The translations under genes were made by a program, and so were the position numbers. Of a stretch of DNA of 64,000 bases, positions 44,550 through 54,346 are shown piece after piece. Position 1 is the stretch's first letter, and the number at the start of each line of letters is the position of its first letter. The notes beneath the pieces were generated by a model. It was not told the DNA's origin, did no database searches, and saw nothing but the letters and a program-made list of their open reading frames with translations. The DNA comes from Pseudomonadales bacterium (lineage in GTDB: Bacteria; Pseudomonadota; Gammaproteobacteria; Pseudomonadales; Azotimanducaceae): NCBI GenBank assembly GCA_017642855.1, contig JAEPOO010000001.1:1961469-2025468 (forward strand), in the 5' to 3' direction.

Positions 44550-45582
44550 CGCCCACGTCCTGCCATTTCAACAGGCGATTACAAAGCGTATCTGACACCA
44601 GCTTGCGCCCAAGCAAGTTTTCCAATTGATCGAAACCAATACCACCGGCTGGCTTTTTAAGGCACACGTGTTTTCTCTCGAGTATCGTGCCCGCTGGAAG
44701 ATTGTCCACCAGCGCCCAACTTCGACCAAACATAGCCCTGAGATCAGACTTCGTTTCAGCCAACTGGTCTTTTGTCACTTCGGAATCAAGTGCACGTCGA
44801 ATATCCTTCACCCCATCCACAAGAAATCTAAGCTGATCCGGCGTTAGAGATGAACTTGAATCCGGACCGAACATACGCTTATCAAACACCACATGGACCT
44901 CAAGGAATTGTGCCCCAAGGGTCGCAGCGGCAAGACCTGCATAGATTTCACCGGAATGATCAGACATGCCTACCGGGCAGTTAAACCTCTTACGTATTTC
45001 ATCGAGCGCAGAAAGCCCCCACTCCTCTGGGCTGCATGGGTAGCTGGTAGTACACTGCAAAATGCCAAAGGGTATCTCCTGGTCACGCGCCTGGCGAACT
45101 ACCCTTTCAAGATCTCCAAGCGAACTCATGCCTGAGGAAAAGAGAACCGGCTTACCAGTTGAGAATATCCGATCAAGAATCTCCGGGTTATAAATCTCCC
45201 CAGACGCAACCTTCCACCAAGGCACGTCCAGATCGTTCAATAGGTCAACTGCCTGAACAGAAAAAGGTGAACTAACGAAGTCCAACCCCCTGTCAACCGC
45301 GTGATCACGTAATTCCACCCACTGCTCAACAGAAAAGGACATCCTCTCCCAATAATCAAATCGCGTCTCATCCTGGTAGCTGAACTTGACGCGCCATGGT
45401 TCATCCAGCGTACTTTCAGCGGCCGCGATATGGGTTTGGAACTTAACAGCATCACAACCTGCGTCAGCTACTACGTCAATATAAGCATGAGCACTTCCCA
45501 GACTACCGTCGTGAGCCTGCGCGATTTCCCCAATGATATAGCACTGGCTAAAGTCGTCACGAAATTGTCTATTTTCATGCAT
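44542..45582 (-). CDS. nonulosonic acid synthase (NeuB-like)
   Basis: A 346-residue synthase. The TIM-barrel N terminus has YIIGEIAQAHDGSLGSAHAY and CDAVKFQTHIAAAEST; a C-terminal SAF antifreeze-like domain is seen in DNLPAGTILERKHVCLKKPAGG. These enzymes condense phosphoenolpyruvate with ManNAc or a related six-carbon sugar to give sialic, legionaminic or pseudaminic acid. Length is typical. Together with NeuC- and NeuA-like genes it forms a complete minimal nonulosonate pathway. Confidence 0.93.
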   Translation of the reverse strand: MHENRQFRDDFSQCYIIGEIAQAHDGSLGSAHAYIDVVADAGCDAVKFQTHIAAAESTLDEPWRVKFSYQDETRFDYWERMSFSVEQWVELRDHAVDRGLDFVSSPFSVQAVDLLNDLDVPWWKVASGEIYNPEILDRIFSTGKPVLFSSGMSSLGDLERVVRQARDQEIPFGILQCTTSYPCSPEEWGLSALDEIRKRFNCPVGMSDHSGEIYAGLAAATLGAQFLEVHVVFDKRMFGPDSSSSLTPDQLRFLVDGVKDIRRALDSEVTKDQLAETKSDLRAMFGRSWALVDNLPAGTILERKHVCLKKPAGGIGFDQLENLLGRKLVSDTLCNRLLKWQDVGGE

Positions 45583-46639
45583 GAGTAACTCGTTCCAAAA
45601 CTTCTGAAAAATCCTTACGGGCGACTCTAGCAGGGTCTCGGTACTCGTTCATGCTTTCCCGTCCAGAGTCCGACAGCTGTTCCCGCAACTGTCGATCCCT
45701 TACGAAACGCAGTATGTGTTCCGATAAAGTTTTCGCATCACCGTCATCAAACATCAATCCATTAACACCATTCAGAAGGATCTCAGGCACTCCACCGACC
45801 TGTGAGGCTATGCATGGAACACCAGCAGCCATCGCCTCAAGAAGCACATTTGGGCATCCCTCGTGGTGAGATGGCAAAACGAATACATCTAACTTTCGTA
45901 CTTGCTCAGAACACTCGACATTTTCAAGAAAATCAATTCGTTCGAGAATACCCAGCTCATTGGCTTGCGATTTGTAGGTTTCCATACCGCCGTTACCACA
46001 AATTTGAAACCTGATATCGGTTTCTTCAACCAACGTTATCGCTTCCAGAAACACTTCTATGCCTTTTCTCGGATGAATATTTCCGCACGTACCGATCGTT
46101 CTCACCGTTTCCTGAATCTCTATAGGACTTGCAGAATCCACTGTATTTCGAAGCACGTATCCCAGACGCACGCTAGACGCAGATTGCAGCGCCGCCAAGG
46201 CGACCTGTGTGTTCGCCACAACAGCATCACATCGCATAATCAGGTATGAAGCCCATGGATGCGTCTCCAGAAGATACGGGGCATCATTTCGGACACCAGC
46301 TACCAACTTGGGGCGCGACCAAAAGCTCCGAAAAGGAAGGCCGTACAGTGCTGTATAGAAGTGCCAACCCCAGATGACATGAGGTCGCCACTCTTTTACG
46401 ACGCGACCAATGCGCCAAAGTCGTCGCAACTGCCCATTCTGAACCCCAAGGATCTCCAATTGACAGAGTTGCGAAACGGTCTGGGTCCAGTACTCATCAA
46501 CTTCGCGGGATAAACACACAACCCGAATTTCGAACTTGCTTCGGTCGTAGTGCTGCAAGATTCGTACAAATTGTTTCTCTGCTCCCCCCCGACCCAAATT
46601 GCTGACAAGAAAAAGCAATCTAATCTTATCAATCTGCAT
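45575..46639 (-). CDS. family 4 glycosyltransferase
   Basis: A 354-residue GT-B glycosyltransferase. N-terminal LLFLVSNLGRGGAEKQFVRI and C-terminal GTCGNIHPRKGIEVFLEA, then LPSHHEGCPNVLLEAMAAGV with the E-x7-E motif. It overlaps NeuB by eight bases and follows the sulfoquinovose synthase by six. Transfer of the sulfoquinovose or a neighbouring sugar is possible but cannot be shown. Confidence 0.9.
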   Translation of the reverse strand: MQIDKIRLLFLVSNLGRGGAEKQFVRILQHYDRSKFEIRVVCLSREVDEYWTQTVSQLCQLEILGVQNGQLRRLWRIGRVVKEWRPHVIWGWHFYTALYGLPFRSFWSRPKLVAGVRNDAPYLLETHPWASYLIMRCDAVVANTQVALAALQSASSVRLGYVLRNTVDSASPIEIQETVRTIGTCGNIHPRKGIEVFLEAITLVEETDIRFQICGNGGMETYKSQANELGILERIDFLENVECSEQVRKLDVFVLPSHHEGCPNVLLEAMAAGVPCIASQVGGVPEILLNGVNGLMFDDGDAKTLSEHILRFVRDRQLREQLSDSGRESMNEYRDPARVARKDFSEVLERVTHA

Positions 46640-46645
46640 CTAATC

Positions 46646-47797
46646 CTATTTATTCCAGTTAACGCGAGGCAGAATCTTTTCAGGAACTATAAGTTGCTCG
46701 AAACTTCGAACAGTTTCCATCATTTCAGTGAGCACCTCAGTGCTCATGAGCGTTGGTTTTAACCCCATTTCAATCAAATTCTGATGTTTTGCATTGTAGT
46801 AATGTGATTCCAGCTCTTTTCTTGGATTCGGGATTGAATTGACTGTCGCATTTATCCCTATTCCCTTGGCTGCATCAACAACCCTCTCTGCCAGCTCATT
46901 GACGGAAAATTGCTCGGTAAACTGATTCAGAATTCGAAGCTCCCCTGATGGAACCGGGTTTTCAAGGGCAAGCTGCACACACCTCAATGTGTCTTTCAGG
47001 TTCAGATATCCTCGTGTTTGTCCACCACCTCCGTACACTGTCATGGGAACACCCGCCACAGCCTGGACAATAAACCGGTTCACCACAGTTCCAAAAATGT
47101 CATCGTAATGAAAGTTAGGCAACAACCTTCGGTCTTTTGACGACTCATCTGTATACAAGCCATAGACCGGTCCTTGCATCAAATCCGTGACTTTCAGTCC
47201 ATAGGTTCTCACGTAGAACCACAAAAGGTCCGTATCGAGTACCTTTGTCGTGTGGTAAAGGCTACCTCCCTGCCTGGGATACAGGAATTTTTGATTCCGA
47301 CCATTGTGAGAGACATCCAACCAACCTTCTTCAATGTCAATGTTGGGTGTGCCGTACTCACCCATCGTGCCCAGTTTTACAATATGGCAGTTCGGCGCAT
47401 GTTCCAGAACAGCCCAAATCACATTGAAGGTAACCTGTAGATTGTTATTCAACGTCAATCTGGCTTCTTCGAACCCCTGCATTGAATAGGGAGCGGAAGG
47501 CTGTTCTGCGTAGTGCACTAGCCCTTCTGGTTGGAAATCCCGGATGATCTCTTCCAGAAGCCGATAATCAGAACAATCAGCAATCCTTGCCTTGATGTCG
47601 CAACCCGTTGCCTCTCGAAACGCATCACAACGTTCAATAAGGTTTGGGTTTGGGAACAAGGGTTCTGAAGACGTTTGTTGAGCAATCTGTCGACGAAGAT
47701 AGTTGTCTACGACCATAACATTGTGGCCGAGTGCGGAAAGGTTCATAGCCGTTGGCCACCCAAGATACCCATCGCCACCAAGAATTAGTACTCGCAT
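46646..47797 (-). CDS. UDP-sulfoquinovose synthase (SQD1-like)
   Basis: A 383-residue SDR enzyme with the specific SQD1 pattern. Residues 7-14 are GGDGYLGW, RRQ follows at 35-37, KLGTMGEYGTPNIDIEEG spans 141-158, and the catalytic set is T144, Y181 and K185. Later YGGGGQTRGYLNLKDT and NQFTEQFSVNELA closely resemble plant and cyanobacterial SQD1. It makes UDP-sulfoquinovose from UDP-glucose and sulfite. In chloroplasts this supplies a sulfolipid; here the gene sits in a polysaccharide operon with no sulfolipid synthase visible, so a glycan component is more likely. The downstream 56-61 kb genes can supply sulfite. Confidence 0.92.
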   Translation of the reverse strand: MRVLILGGDGYLGWPTAMNLSALGHNVMVVDNYLRRQIAQQTSSEPLFPNPNLIERCDAFREATGCDIKARIADCSDYRLLEEIIRDFQPEGLVHYAEQPSAPYSMQGFEEARLTLNNNLQVTFNVIWAVLEHAPNCHIVKLGTMGEYGTPNIDIEEGWLDVSHNGRNQKFLYPRQGGSLYHTTKVLDTDLLWFYVRTYGLKVTDLMQGPVYGLYTDESSKDRRLLPNFHYDDIFGTVVNRFIVQAVAGVPMTVYGGGGQTRGYLNLKDTLRCVQLALENPVPSGELRILNQFTEQFSVNELAERVVDAAKGIGINATVNSIPNPRKELESHYYNAKHQNLIEMGLKPTLMSTEVLTEMMETVRSFEQLIVPEKILPRVNWNK

Positions 47798-48891
47798 TAA
47801 CTTCGTTCCTCTTTATCACCCGGCCAATATCTACTATCCGGCTTTTCTGTTCGGATACCAGTTAGCTCAAACTCGCTCAGGAGCGATTTCAGAACCTCAT
47901 CGGAAACTCTTGGTTCCAGTGCTGAGTTGTATGGTTTCTCCACTCCTCCCGCCACATTACTCGTGTAATCGTAATCTATGTCATGGTAGATTCCGCGAAA
48001 CGCGGGTAGAACAACGAAATACTCTTCAAGCTCAATCGCACGCCGCGTCTCTTCATCACTCATTAATTCTTCATACAATTTCTCGCCTGGCTTGCTTCCG
48101 ATCACCTCAATTGAAAGTGTCTCGGCATCATGTCCGAAGACAGGTGCAAATACTTCCGTCATTACTCGCGCCAGGCTCTCGATTGAAATAACCGGCATCT
48201 TTGTTATAAAAACCTCCCCCCCTTTCGCCAAGCCAGCCGTATTTAGAACTAGTCGAACCGCACTAGATATACTCATCACGAAACGTGTCATTTCAGGATC
48301 AGTTAACGTTAGAGGTCCGCCCTGTGATATCTGACGCTTAAATATCTCGAAAACCGAACCACTTGAGCCCAGAACATTGCCAAATCTGGTCGATGCGAAA
48401 ACAGTTGAGCGATTACGCTTATTGCTATTCGCGGCAGTCATTAACCGTTCCCCCATCAACTTCGATGTACCCATCACACTGGTTGGGTTAACGGCTTTGT
48501 CTGAGCTTGTGAAGATTACTCGACCAACATTGTTATCAAGTGCAGCATCGATAACATTTTGCACACCAACTACGTTAGTTCTGACGGCTTCATCCGGGGA
48601 ACGCTCATTGAGAATTACGTGTTTCAAGGCTGCAGTATGAAAAACGACGTCAATCCCCTCGAACCTTTTTCTCATCCCCTGGATATCGCGGACATCACCC
48701 ACAAAAAAACGCGCTCTGGGGTCGTCCAAAAATTCCTGATCCAGGAAGAACAGGTTACTTTCATTGTTATCAATCCCGATGATCTCTTCCGGGGAGTAAC
48801 TCGATGATGTTAGAAGCTGTCTCAGGAGCTCAACACCAACGGTGCCACATGCGCCAGTGACGAGCACACGCTTACCGTTTAGAAATTCCAT
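47797..48891 (-). CDS. UDP-sugar 4,6-dehydratase-like SDR (PseB/LegB/CapD short type)
   Basis: A 364-residue SDR. NAD loop LVTGACGTVGVELLRQ at 10-25; the catalytic region is TSSDKAVNPTSVMGTSK with Met at 140 and Lys at 144 in place of the usual Tyr-x-x-x-Lys, as in PseB/FlaA1/CapD dehydratases. FGNVLGSSGSVFEIFKRQI and KPGEKLYEELMSDEE also fit. It likely makes a 4-keto-6-deoxy UDP-HexNAc, a first step to legionaminic-type or other amino sugars. It abuts the SQD1 gene by one base and the next SDR by three. Confidence 0.9.
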   Translation of the reverse strand: MEFLNGKRVLVTGACGTVGVELLRQLLTSSSYSPEEIIGIDNNESNLFFLDQEFLDDPRARFFVGDVRDIQGMRKRFEGIDVVFHTAALKHVILNERSPDEAVRTNVVGVQNVIDAALDNNVGRVIFTSSDKAVNPTSVMGTSKLMGERLMTAANSNKRNRSTVFASTRFGNVLGSSGSVFEIFKRQISQGGPLTLTDPEMTRFVMSISSAVRLVLNTAGLAKGGEVFITKMPVISIESLARVMTEVFAPVFGHDAETLSIEVIGSKPGEKLYEELMSDEETRRAIELEEYFVVLPAFRGIYHDIDYDYTSNVAGGVEKPYNSALEPRVSDEVLKSLLSEFELTGIRTEKPDSRYWPGDKEERS

Positions 48892-48894
48892 CTG

Positions 48895-49884
48895 TCACCT
48901 CAATTCAAGAAAGTAGCTGAGTGTCTCTTCCAGACCCTCTTTGATTTTCACTTTAGGCTCCCAACCAAGAGTCTTTCTAGCCTTGGAGATATCGGAAAAG
49001 TTAAATCGAACATCCCCCAGCCGCGCTGGCTCATGTCGACTGCTAACTTTGTACCCTGTCTTTACTTCAATCAATTCAGCCAACAGATCAACCAACTGGA
49101 GTACCGTCGTCCCAGTGTTTGTCGCAATCTGAAAGATCTCACCTTCAATATCGGGGACCACCGCAGCTTGAGTAATCGCTTCAACAAGGTCACCCACATA
49201 CAAGAAGTCACGAGTCTGGAGGCCATCTCCATATATCACCACATCACGGGCGGCCAAAGCATTAGTTATAAATGCTGCGACTGCGCTGCTTTTGTGGCGT
49301 GAGCCAGGGCCATAAACATTCGAGAACCTTAAAGCTACCGTCCCAAGACCAAAAGTACGCCAATAGGCAGAGCAATAGGCTTCTCCCGAGAGCTTACTGG
49401 CACCATAGGGAGAAACTGGTCTCGGGAGCGTTGTTTCAGACAAGGGAGGATCGACTTCACCAAGCGGAGCGCCACTAGAGGCAAATACAAAACGCTTTGC
49501 TCCACAGGTACGAGCAAATTCAAGCATGTTAAGCGTACCAATGACGTTGGCCGCACAATCCAGCATAGGCTCATTTACAGAAGGAGCGACACCTGTGTTT
49601 GCAGCGAGATGGACGACCACATCTACCTGAGCCACGATTTTCAATAGTTCTGAAGTGTCTCTTATGTCTCCTTCAATGAAATAGCAACCATCAGCATTAT
49701 TGTAATCATTAGCAGAGGCAATTCTAACCGGTCGCTGCTCAAGACTTTCCGGTCCTGCAACGCTGCGATTGTCATAAACAAAGATAGTATGACCACCTGC
49801 CCTTTGAAGACTACGAATCAGGTTCCTCCCAATAAACCCGCACCCTCCTGTTACTAACCATGAAGTCAAAATCTGGTTCTCCAA
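48895..49884 (-). CDS. NAD-dependent sugar epimerase/dehydratase (GalE/WbpP-like)
   Basis: A 329-residue SDR. The N-terminal loop is WLVTGGCGFIGRNLIRSL and the catalytic Tyr-Lys lie in SPYGASKLSGEAY. LRFSNVYGPGSRHKSSAVAA and GDGLQTRDFLYVGDLVEA are typical of UDP-glucose or UDP-GlcNAc 4-epimerases. It starts the minus-strand group here and is divergent from a methyltransferase at 49969. Substrate cannot be assigned. Confidence 0.88.
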   Translation of the reverse strand: MENQILTSWLVTGGCGFIGRNLIRSLQRAGGHTIFVYDNRSVAGPESLEQRPVRIASANDYNNADGCYFIEGDIRDTSELLKIVAQVDVVVHLAANTGVAPSVNEPMLDCAANVIGTLNMLEFARTCGAKRFVFASSGAPLGEVDPPLSETTLPRPVSPYGASKLSGEAYCSAYWRTFGLGTVALRFSNVYGPGSRHKSSAVAAFITNALAARDVVIYGDGLQTRDFLYVGDLVEAITQAAVVPDIEGEIFQIATNTGTTVLQLVDLLAELIEVKTGYKVSSRHEPARLGDVRFNFSDISKARKTLGWEPKVKIKEGLEETLSYFLELR

Positions 49885-49968
49885 TCAGCGACGAACCGAG
49901 CCATGTTGCCGATCTGCCACGTCGCTTTAGTGCTAGAATTCTCTGCACAGCATCAATTCTTCGAAAAA

Positions 49969-50670
49969 ATGAATCTTAAACACTCAGGGAACTCACTGCA
50001 CGAGATATATGCACAGAGGGATGCCCATGTCGGTGACAAATACAAATTTTTTCAAGCGGACGTCCGTCTTCATTCAGCAGAGAAAGATTTCGTTGTTTCT
50101 GATTTCTTACGACAAAAATATGGTGGACTAGTCGAAAACCTCGAGGTGCTAGATGTAGGATGTGGTGGCGGAGACACTCTTGTGAAATTTTGTGACTGGG
50201 GCTTCGAGCCAACCAATCTGCATGGTTGCGATATCCTTGAGAGCAGGATCAACCAAGCAAAAAAAAAACTTCCTGATGGCGTAACGATTACTCTCGGTGA
50301 ACCTTCTGACTTAGCCCCAGAACAATACGATTTAGTAACCGCATTTACCGTTCTATCCTCAGTCACAGATGAATCTATGCGCCAGGAACTCGCCGAACAA
50401 ATCTGGAGTAAAGTGAAGACTGGCGGGTGGGGATTGATATTCGATTTCCGAGTGAACAATCCCAGAAACAGAAATGTACGTAAGCTGCTACCCGAGGATC
50501 TCAAACGTTATTGGACAAACGCTGAATCCAATACATTCTTTAAGACTCTATGTCTTGCACCACCGCTAGCTCGTTTTATCTGTCCGATTAGTTATCGCCT
50601 TGGGTTCACTCTTTCACTCCTACCATTTTTAAGAACGCACTTCGTCTACGCGATGCAAAAAACCAAATAA
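49969..50670 (+). CDS. SAM-dependent methyltransferase
   Basis: A 233-residue class I methyltransferase. The SAM loop VLDVGCGGGDTLVKF is near 59-73 and GCDILESRINQAKKKL follows. ATG 49969 gives a family-like N terminus (MNLKHSGNSLHEIYAQRDA); a longer frame reaches 49903 but lacks conserved content. It lies alone on the plus strand between minus-strand polysaccharide genes and ends immediately before the convergent sugar transferase. Target unknown. Confidence 0.82.
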   Translation: MNLKHSGNSLHEIYAQRDAHVGDKYKFFQADVRLHSAEKDFVVSDFLRQKYGGLVENLEVLDVGCGGGDTLVKFCDWGFEPTNLHGCDILESRINQAKKKLPDGVTITLGEPSDLAPEQYDLVTAFTVLSSVTDESMRQELAEQIWSKVKTGGWGLIFDFRVNNPRNRNVRKLLPEDLKRYWTNAESNTFFKTLCLAPPLARFICPISYRLGFTLSLLPFLRTHFVYAMQKTK

Positions 50671-51264
50671 TCAGCCTTTCACAATTTTCCCTAAGGTTTT
50701 CGCGATGACCTTGAGATCCACAAAAAAACATTGATCGCGAACATAGCTCTCACTAAGACGCAGTTTGCACGGCAATATCTCATCTATGTATGTACGCTCT
50801 GCATCAAGCGAGGTTTCAAGCATACTCGCTTCCTGTATGAATTCGACTGACGCATAGTCAGTTAGTCCCGGCTTAACCGATAGAGTGATGTCGAACAACT
50901 CAGGCAACATTTCCACATATTTGGGTACTTCCGGTCTTGGTCCCACGAAGCTCATTTGACCCAATAGTATGTTTATTAGTTGTGGTAGCTCGTCCAGTTT
51001 GTATCGACGGAGAAACCCTCCAATCTTCGTTATTCTTGAATCTAAACTCCGACTGATCAACAAGCCTTGCTTATCCGCGTCTTGAATCATCGTTCTGAAT
51101 TTGAAAATCGAGAAGTATTCTCTATTCAGTCCAACACGGACCTGCTTGAAAAATACGGGGCCGCTCGTGTCCAGTTTGATTGCAATTGCAATGCAAACAA
51201 AGAAGGGTAACAAGGCAATTAGCGCAATGGACGAAAGGAAAATTTCCGAGATTCTTTTTAGCAT
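50671..51264 (-). CDS. undecaprenyl-phosphate sugar phosphotransferase (PglC/WcaJ type)
   Basis: A 197-residue initiating transferase. It has one N-terminal hydrophobic re-entrant segment (residues 8-30), then [46 protein letters not shown] and VGPRPE, the complete signature of the bacterial sugar transferase family. Its short length matches monotopic PglC-type enzymes rather than long WbaP/WcaJ proteins. It transfers a phosphosugar to undecaprenyl phosphate. The start overlaps the aminotransferase stop by seven bases. Confidence 0.94.
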   Translation of the reverse strand: MLKRISEIFLSSIALIALLPFFVCIAIAIKLDTSGPVFFKQVRVGLNREYFSIFKFRTMIQDADKQGLLISRSLDSRITKIGGFLRRYKLDELPQLINILLGQMSFVGPRPEVPKYVEMLPELFDITLSVKPGLTDYASVEFIQEASMLETSLDAERTYIDEILPCKLRLSESYVRDQCFFVDLKVIAKTLGKIVKG

Positions 51265-52409
51265 TGATCCAGGCTATCGCCAAGACAATTAACCACCCGG
51301 TTAATCTGTTGGTTTGTCATTCCAGGGAAAAGTGGTAATGAAATAGCACGCTGGTATGCGTCATAGGCATTGGGAAAATCCAAATCCTGAAAATTGTACC
51401 TGTCTCGCCAGTACGGCTGAAGGTGCAATGGCATAAAGTGCACACTGCAACTGATGCCCTGGTCCGCGAGCTCCGCTATAACCTCATCCCTACTAACATC
51501 AGAATTCATCAACCTGATTACGTAAAGGTGCCAAGCATGCCCAACGCAATGGGCGGGGGTTTTTACAGGAAATGGATCCAGTAACTCAGTGTACTTGTAT
51601 GCTAACTCTTTTCGCTGGTCTCGGAATTTTTCGACCTTCTTCAACTGATGTATTCCGATAGACGACGCAATATCTGTCAAATTGTACTTGAAGCCTGGCG
51701 CTACAACTTCGTATGACCAAGATGGTTTATCCGCAGTGTACCGATCAAAAGCATCTCGACTTATTCCATGCAAGCGCATTGTTCTACATCGATCGAGGAT
51801 CTCCGGATCTTTTGAACAAATCATCCCGCCCTCACCCGTTGTAATAGGTTTCGTAGCATAAAACGAAAACACGGTCGCATCTGAACGTAGCGACCCGATC
51901 AAAGCGCCCTCGTAAACCGAAGGTAATGCATGCGCTGCATCCTCAATCACTCTGAGTTCATATCTACTCGCAATCTCTAAGATTTCGTTCATCTCGCACG
52001 GATAACCAGCAAAATGAACAGGCATAATAGCCTTGGTTGAATCTGTTATCGCCGCTTCAATCTGCTCAGGATCCAAATTTAGTGTGTCTGCCTTAACATC
52101 AACAAACACCGGATCCGCACCAAGATATCGAATTACCTCGGCTGTCGCCGTAAAAGTGTATGGTGTCGTAATGACTTCGTCGCCTGCAGATACTCCGCAA
52201 GCTTCCAAAGCAAGATGAAGCCCAGAAGTCGCTGAGTTGACCGCAAGAGCTTGAACACCACCGCCAATAAGCTCGGCGAACCGTTGCTCAAACTCTTTCG
52301 TTTGGGGGCCGGTAGTTAACCAACCTGAACGAAGAGACCTAACAACCTCCTCAATCTCTTCGTCCCCTATGGCCGGAACGAAGAACGGAACCCGATCCTT
52401 TGCATCCAT
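51258..52409 (-). CDS. DegT/DnrJ/EryC1/StrS sugar aminotransferase
   Basis: A 383-residue PLP enzyme. The N terminus [20 protein letters not shown], the [13 protein letters not shown] phosphate-binding loop near 56-68, [10 protein letters not shown] near 154-163 and the PLP Lys K187 in [13 protein letters not shown] are diagnostic. It converts a 4-keto (or 3-keto) nucleotide sugar to an amino sugar; the 4,6-dehydratases encoded at 47797 and 52433 could provide its substrate. Adjacent to PglC-type transferase, as in diNAcBac and QuiNAc4N pathways. Divergent from 52433 with 23 bases between. Confidence 0.93.
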   Translation of the reverse strand: MDAKDRVPFFVPAIGDEEIEEVVRSLRSGWLTTGPQTKEFEQRFAELIGGGVQALAVNSATSGLHLALEACGVSAGDEVITTPYTFTATAEVIRYLGADPVFVDVKADTLNLDPEQIEAAITDSTKAIMPVHFAGYPCEMNEILEIASRYELRVIEDAAHALPSVYEGALIGSLRSDATVFSFYATKPITTGEGGMICSKDPEILDRCRTMRLHGISRDAFDRYTADKPSWSYEVVAPGFKYNLTDIASSIGIHQLKKVEKFRDQRKELAYKYTELLDPFPVKTPAHCVGHAWHLYVIRLMNSDVSRDEVIAELADQGISCSVHFMPLHLQPYWRDRYNFQDLDFPNAYDAYQRAISLPLFPGMTNQQINRVVNCLGDSLDQC

Positions 52410-52432
52410 ACGGTATACTTCTCCCCTAAAAA

Positions 52433-54346
52433 ATGATGTGCCACACCATGCAAACAGTCGAGCAGCTAATTGTTAACTTACCAAGAAGTGCCAAGCGTCT
52501 GATAGCGATCGCTACGGACTTTTGGCTGATACCGGTTGCGATTTGGTTGGCCTATTGCTTTCGTTTGGACGAATTCTATCGGCCGGGACTTCAAGAGAGC
52601 ATTCTCATATTACTGACAACACTAGTGACGACCGCTATGTTCGTTCGACTTGGGCTCTATCGTGCCGTGATTCGCTTTGCGAACACAGAGATTCTCACAA
52701 CCGTTTTTACCGGCGTTATTGTATCCGTTCTCGCACTTTCATTCCTCGGTTTTCTGTTACAGGCAGAGCTACCACGCTCGGTCCCATTTATATATTTTGG
52801 AATCGCAATGTTTGCTGTAGGTGGCTCACGATTCCTCATGAAACGGTTTTTGCGCGGGAACACCAAAGACCAAAGAAAGGTAATCATATACGGAGCAGGG
52901 TCCGTCGGCTCTCAGCTCGCCACAGCGTTGATTCAAGCAGGAGGGACACAACCTATCGCATTTATCGATGACGATAAACGAAAACACGGTTCTATAATTT
53001 TGGGCCTTCGAATTTTCGGTCGAAAAGAGCTTGAAAAAATCCTTCGAGCTCATGAGATAGACGCCGTACTACTCGCAATGTCCAATATAGGCACATCTGA
53101 GAAAGCCTCAGTGATCAGTTTTTTGGCGACGCACGATATAAGCGTGAAGACTGTTCCAGCAATATCGGAGATTATTGATGGAAAATCCTCCCTCACCGAA
53201 TTGCGGAATGTTGAGGTAGAGGATCTTCTCGGGCGCGACCCTATTCCCCCAGATGAGGCTTTACTACAAAGCGCAATAAAGGCCAAGACGGTGCTCATTA
53301 CAGGAGCGGGTGGCTCGATCGGTGGCGAACTGGCAAGGCAAGCGCAGAAACTTTCACCTAAACAACTGGTTCTCGTAGACCATTCGGAGATAGCGCTTTA
53401 CAACATAGAAAATGAACTAAGAGGATCAGAATCGCAGACTTCAATTTATACCGTGTTAGCAAGTGTTACAGATAGTCGAACTATCCGACACATCTTCGAT
53501 TCATTCAACGTTGATACCGTTTACCACGCTGCAGCGTATAAACATGTTCCAATCGTTGAAGCCAATCCACTTAGTGGCGTCGAAAACAATGTTTTCGGAA
53601 CACAAGTGATTGCTGAGGCCGCATTTAGCCATGAGGTTCATGATTTTGTATTGATATCCACAGACAAAGCAGTCAGACCCACAAATCTTATGGGAGCAAC
53701 AAAAAGAATCGCAGAACTCGTTATCCAAAGTCTCGCAAGCAAATCTCGCATCACCAACTTCAGTATTGTGCGTTTCGGTAATGTACTTGAGTCATCCGGT
53801 TCTGTAGTCCCGCTATTCAAACAGCAGATCCTCGCTGGGGGTCCCTTAACAGTTACGCACCCGGAGATAAAGAGATACTTCATGACTATCCCAGAGGCGG
53901 TCCAACTTGTCATACAGGCTGGAGCAATGGGAAAAGACGGGGACGTTTTCGTTCTCGAAATGGGTGAGCCGGTTCATATCGCGAAGCTCGCAGAGTCGAT
54001 GGTGCACTTGCTGGGCAAAACACTAAAGTCCAATCAAAATCCAGATGGCAATATCGAAATCGCTTATACCGGACTTAGACCAGGAGAAAAACTTTTTGAG
54101 GAACTTACAATTGGAGACAACGTCGTCGGCACTGATCACCCACGGATCACAAAAGCGTTGGAATCCTACTTGGAAGACTCTGAATTAGAAGCCCTTCTAA
54201 AATCATTGGAGGAAGCTTGCGAGAACTGCGATCAAGAAAAGCTCATTGAACTCTTCATGAATTCTGTGGAAGGATACACACCGAGCAATGAACTCATTGC
54301 GAACAGCAATGAGCCAAAAGTAATCGACTTTCAGCGACCTACATAA
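52433..54346 (+). CDS. membrane-bound UDP-GlcNAc 4,6-dehydratase-type protein (WbpM/CapD long form)
   Basis: A 637-residue protein of the long FlaA1/WbpM/CapD type. Four membrane segments occupy residues 20-140, then a CoA-binding-like Rossmann region ([20 protein letters not shown]), then the SDR domain from about 283 ([17 protein letters not shown]). The active-site string [18 protein letters not shown] has Met in the Tyr position, as in this family, and [12 protein letters not shown] follows. It likely makes UDP-4-keto-6-deoxy-GlcNAc at the membrane. ATG 52448 (MQTVEQL) is an alternative start. Its last eight bases overlap the convergent WecA-like gene. Confidence 0.93.
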   Translation: MMCHTMQTVEQLIVNLPRSAKRLIAIATDFWLIPVAIWLAYCFRLDEFYRPGLQESILILLTTLVTTAMFVRLGLYRAVIRFANTEILTTVFTGVIVSVLALSFLGFLLQAELPRSVPFIYFGIAMFAVGGSRFLMKRFLRGNTKDQRKVIIYGAGSVGSQLATALIQAGGTQPIAFIDDDKRKHGSIILGLRIFGRKELEKILRAHEIDAVLLAMSNIGTSEKASVISFLATHDISVKTVPAISEIIDGKSSLTELRNVEVEDLLGRDPIPPDEALLQSAIKAKTVLITGAGGSIGGELARQAQKLSPKQLVLVDHSEIALYNIENELRGSESQTSIYTVLASVTDSRTIRHIFDSFNVDTVYHAAAYKHVPIVEANPLSGVENNVFGTQVIAEAAFSHEVHDFVLISTDKAVRPTNLMGATKRIAELVIQSLASKSRITNFSIVRFGNVLESSGSVVPLFKQQILAGGPLTVTHPEIKRYFMTIPEAVQLVIQAGAMGKDGDVFVLEMGEPVHIAKLAESMVHLLGKTLKSNQNPDGNIEIAYTGLRPGEKLFEELTIGDNVVGTDHPRITKALESYLEDSELEALLKSLEEACENCDQEKLIELFMNSVEGYTPSNELIANSNEPKVIDFQRPT

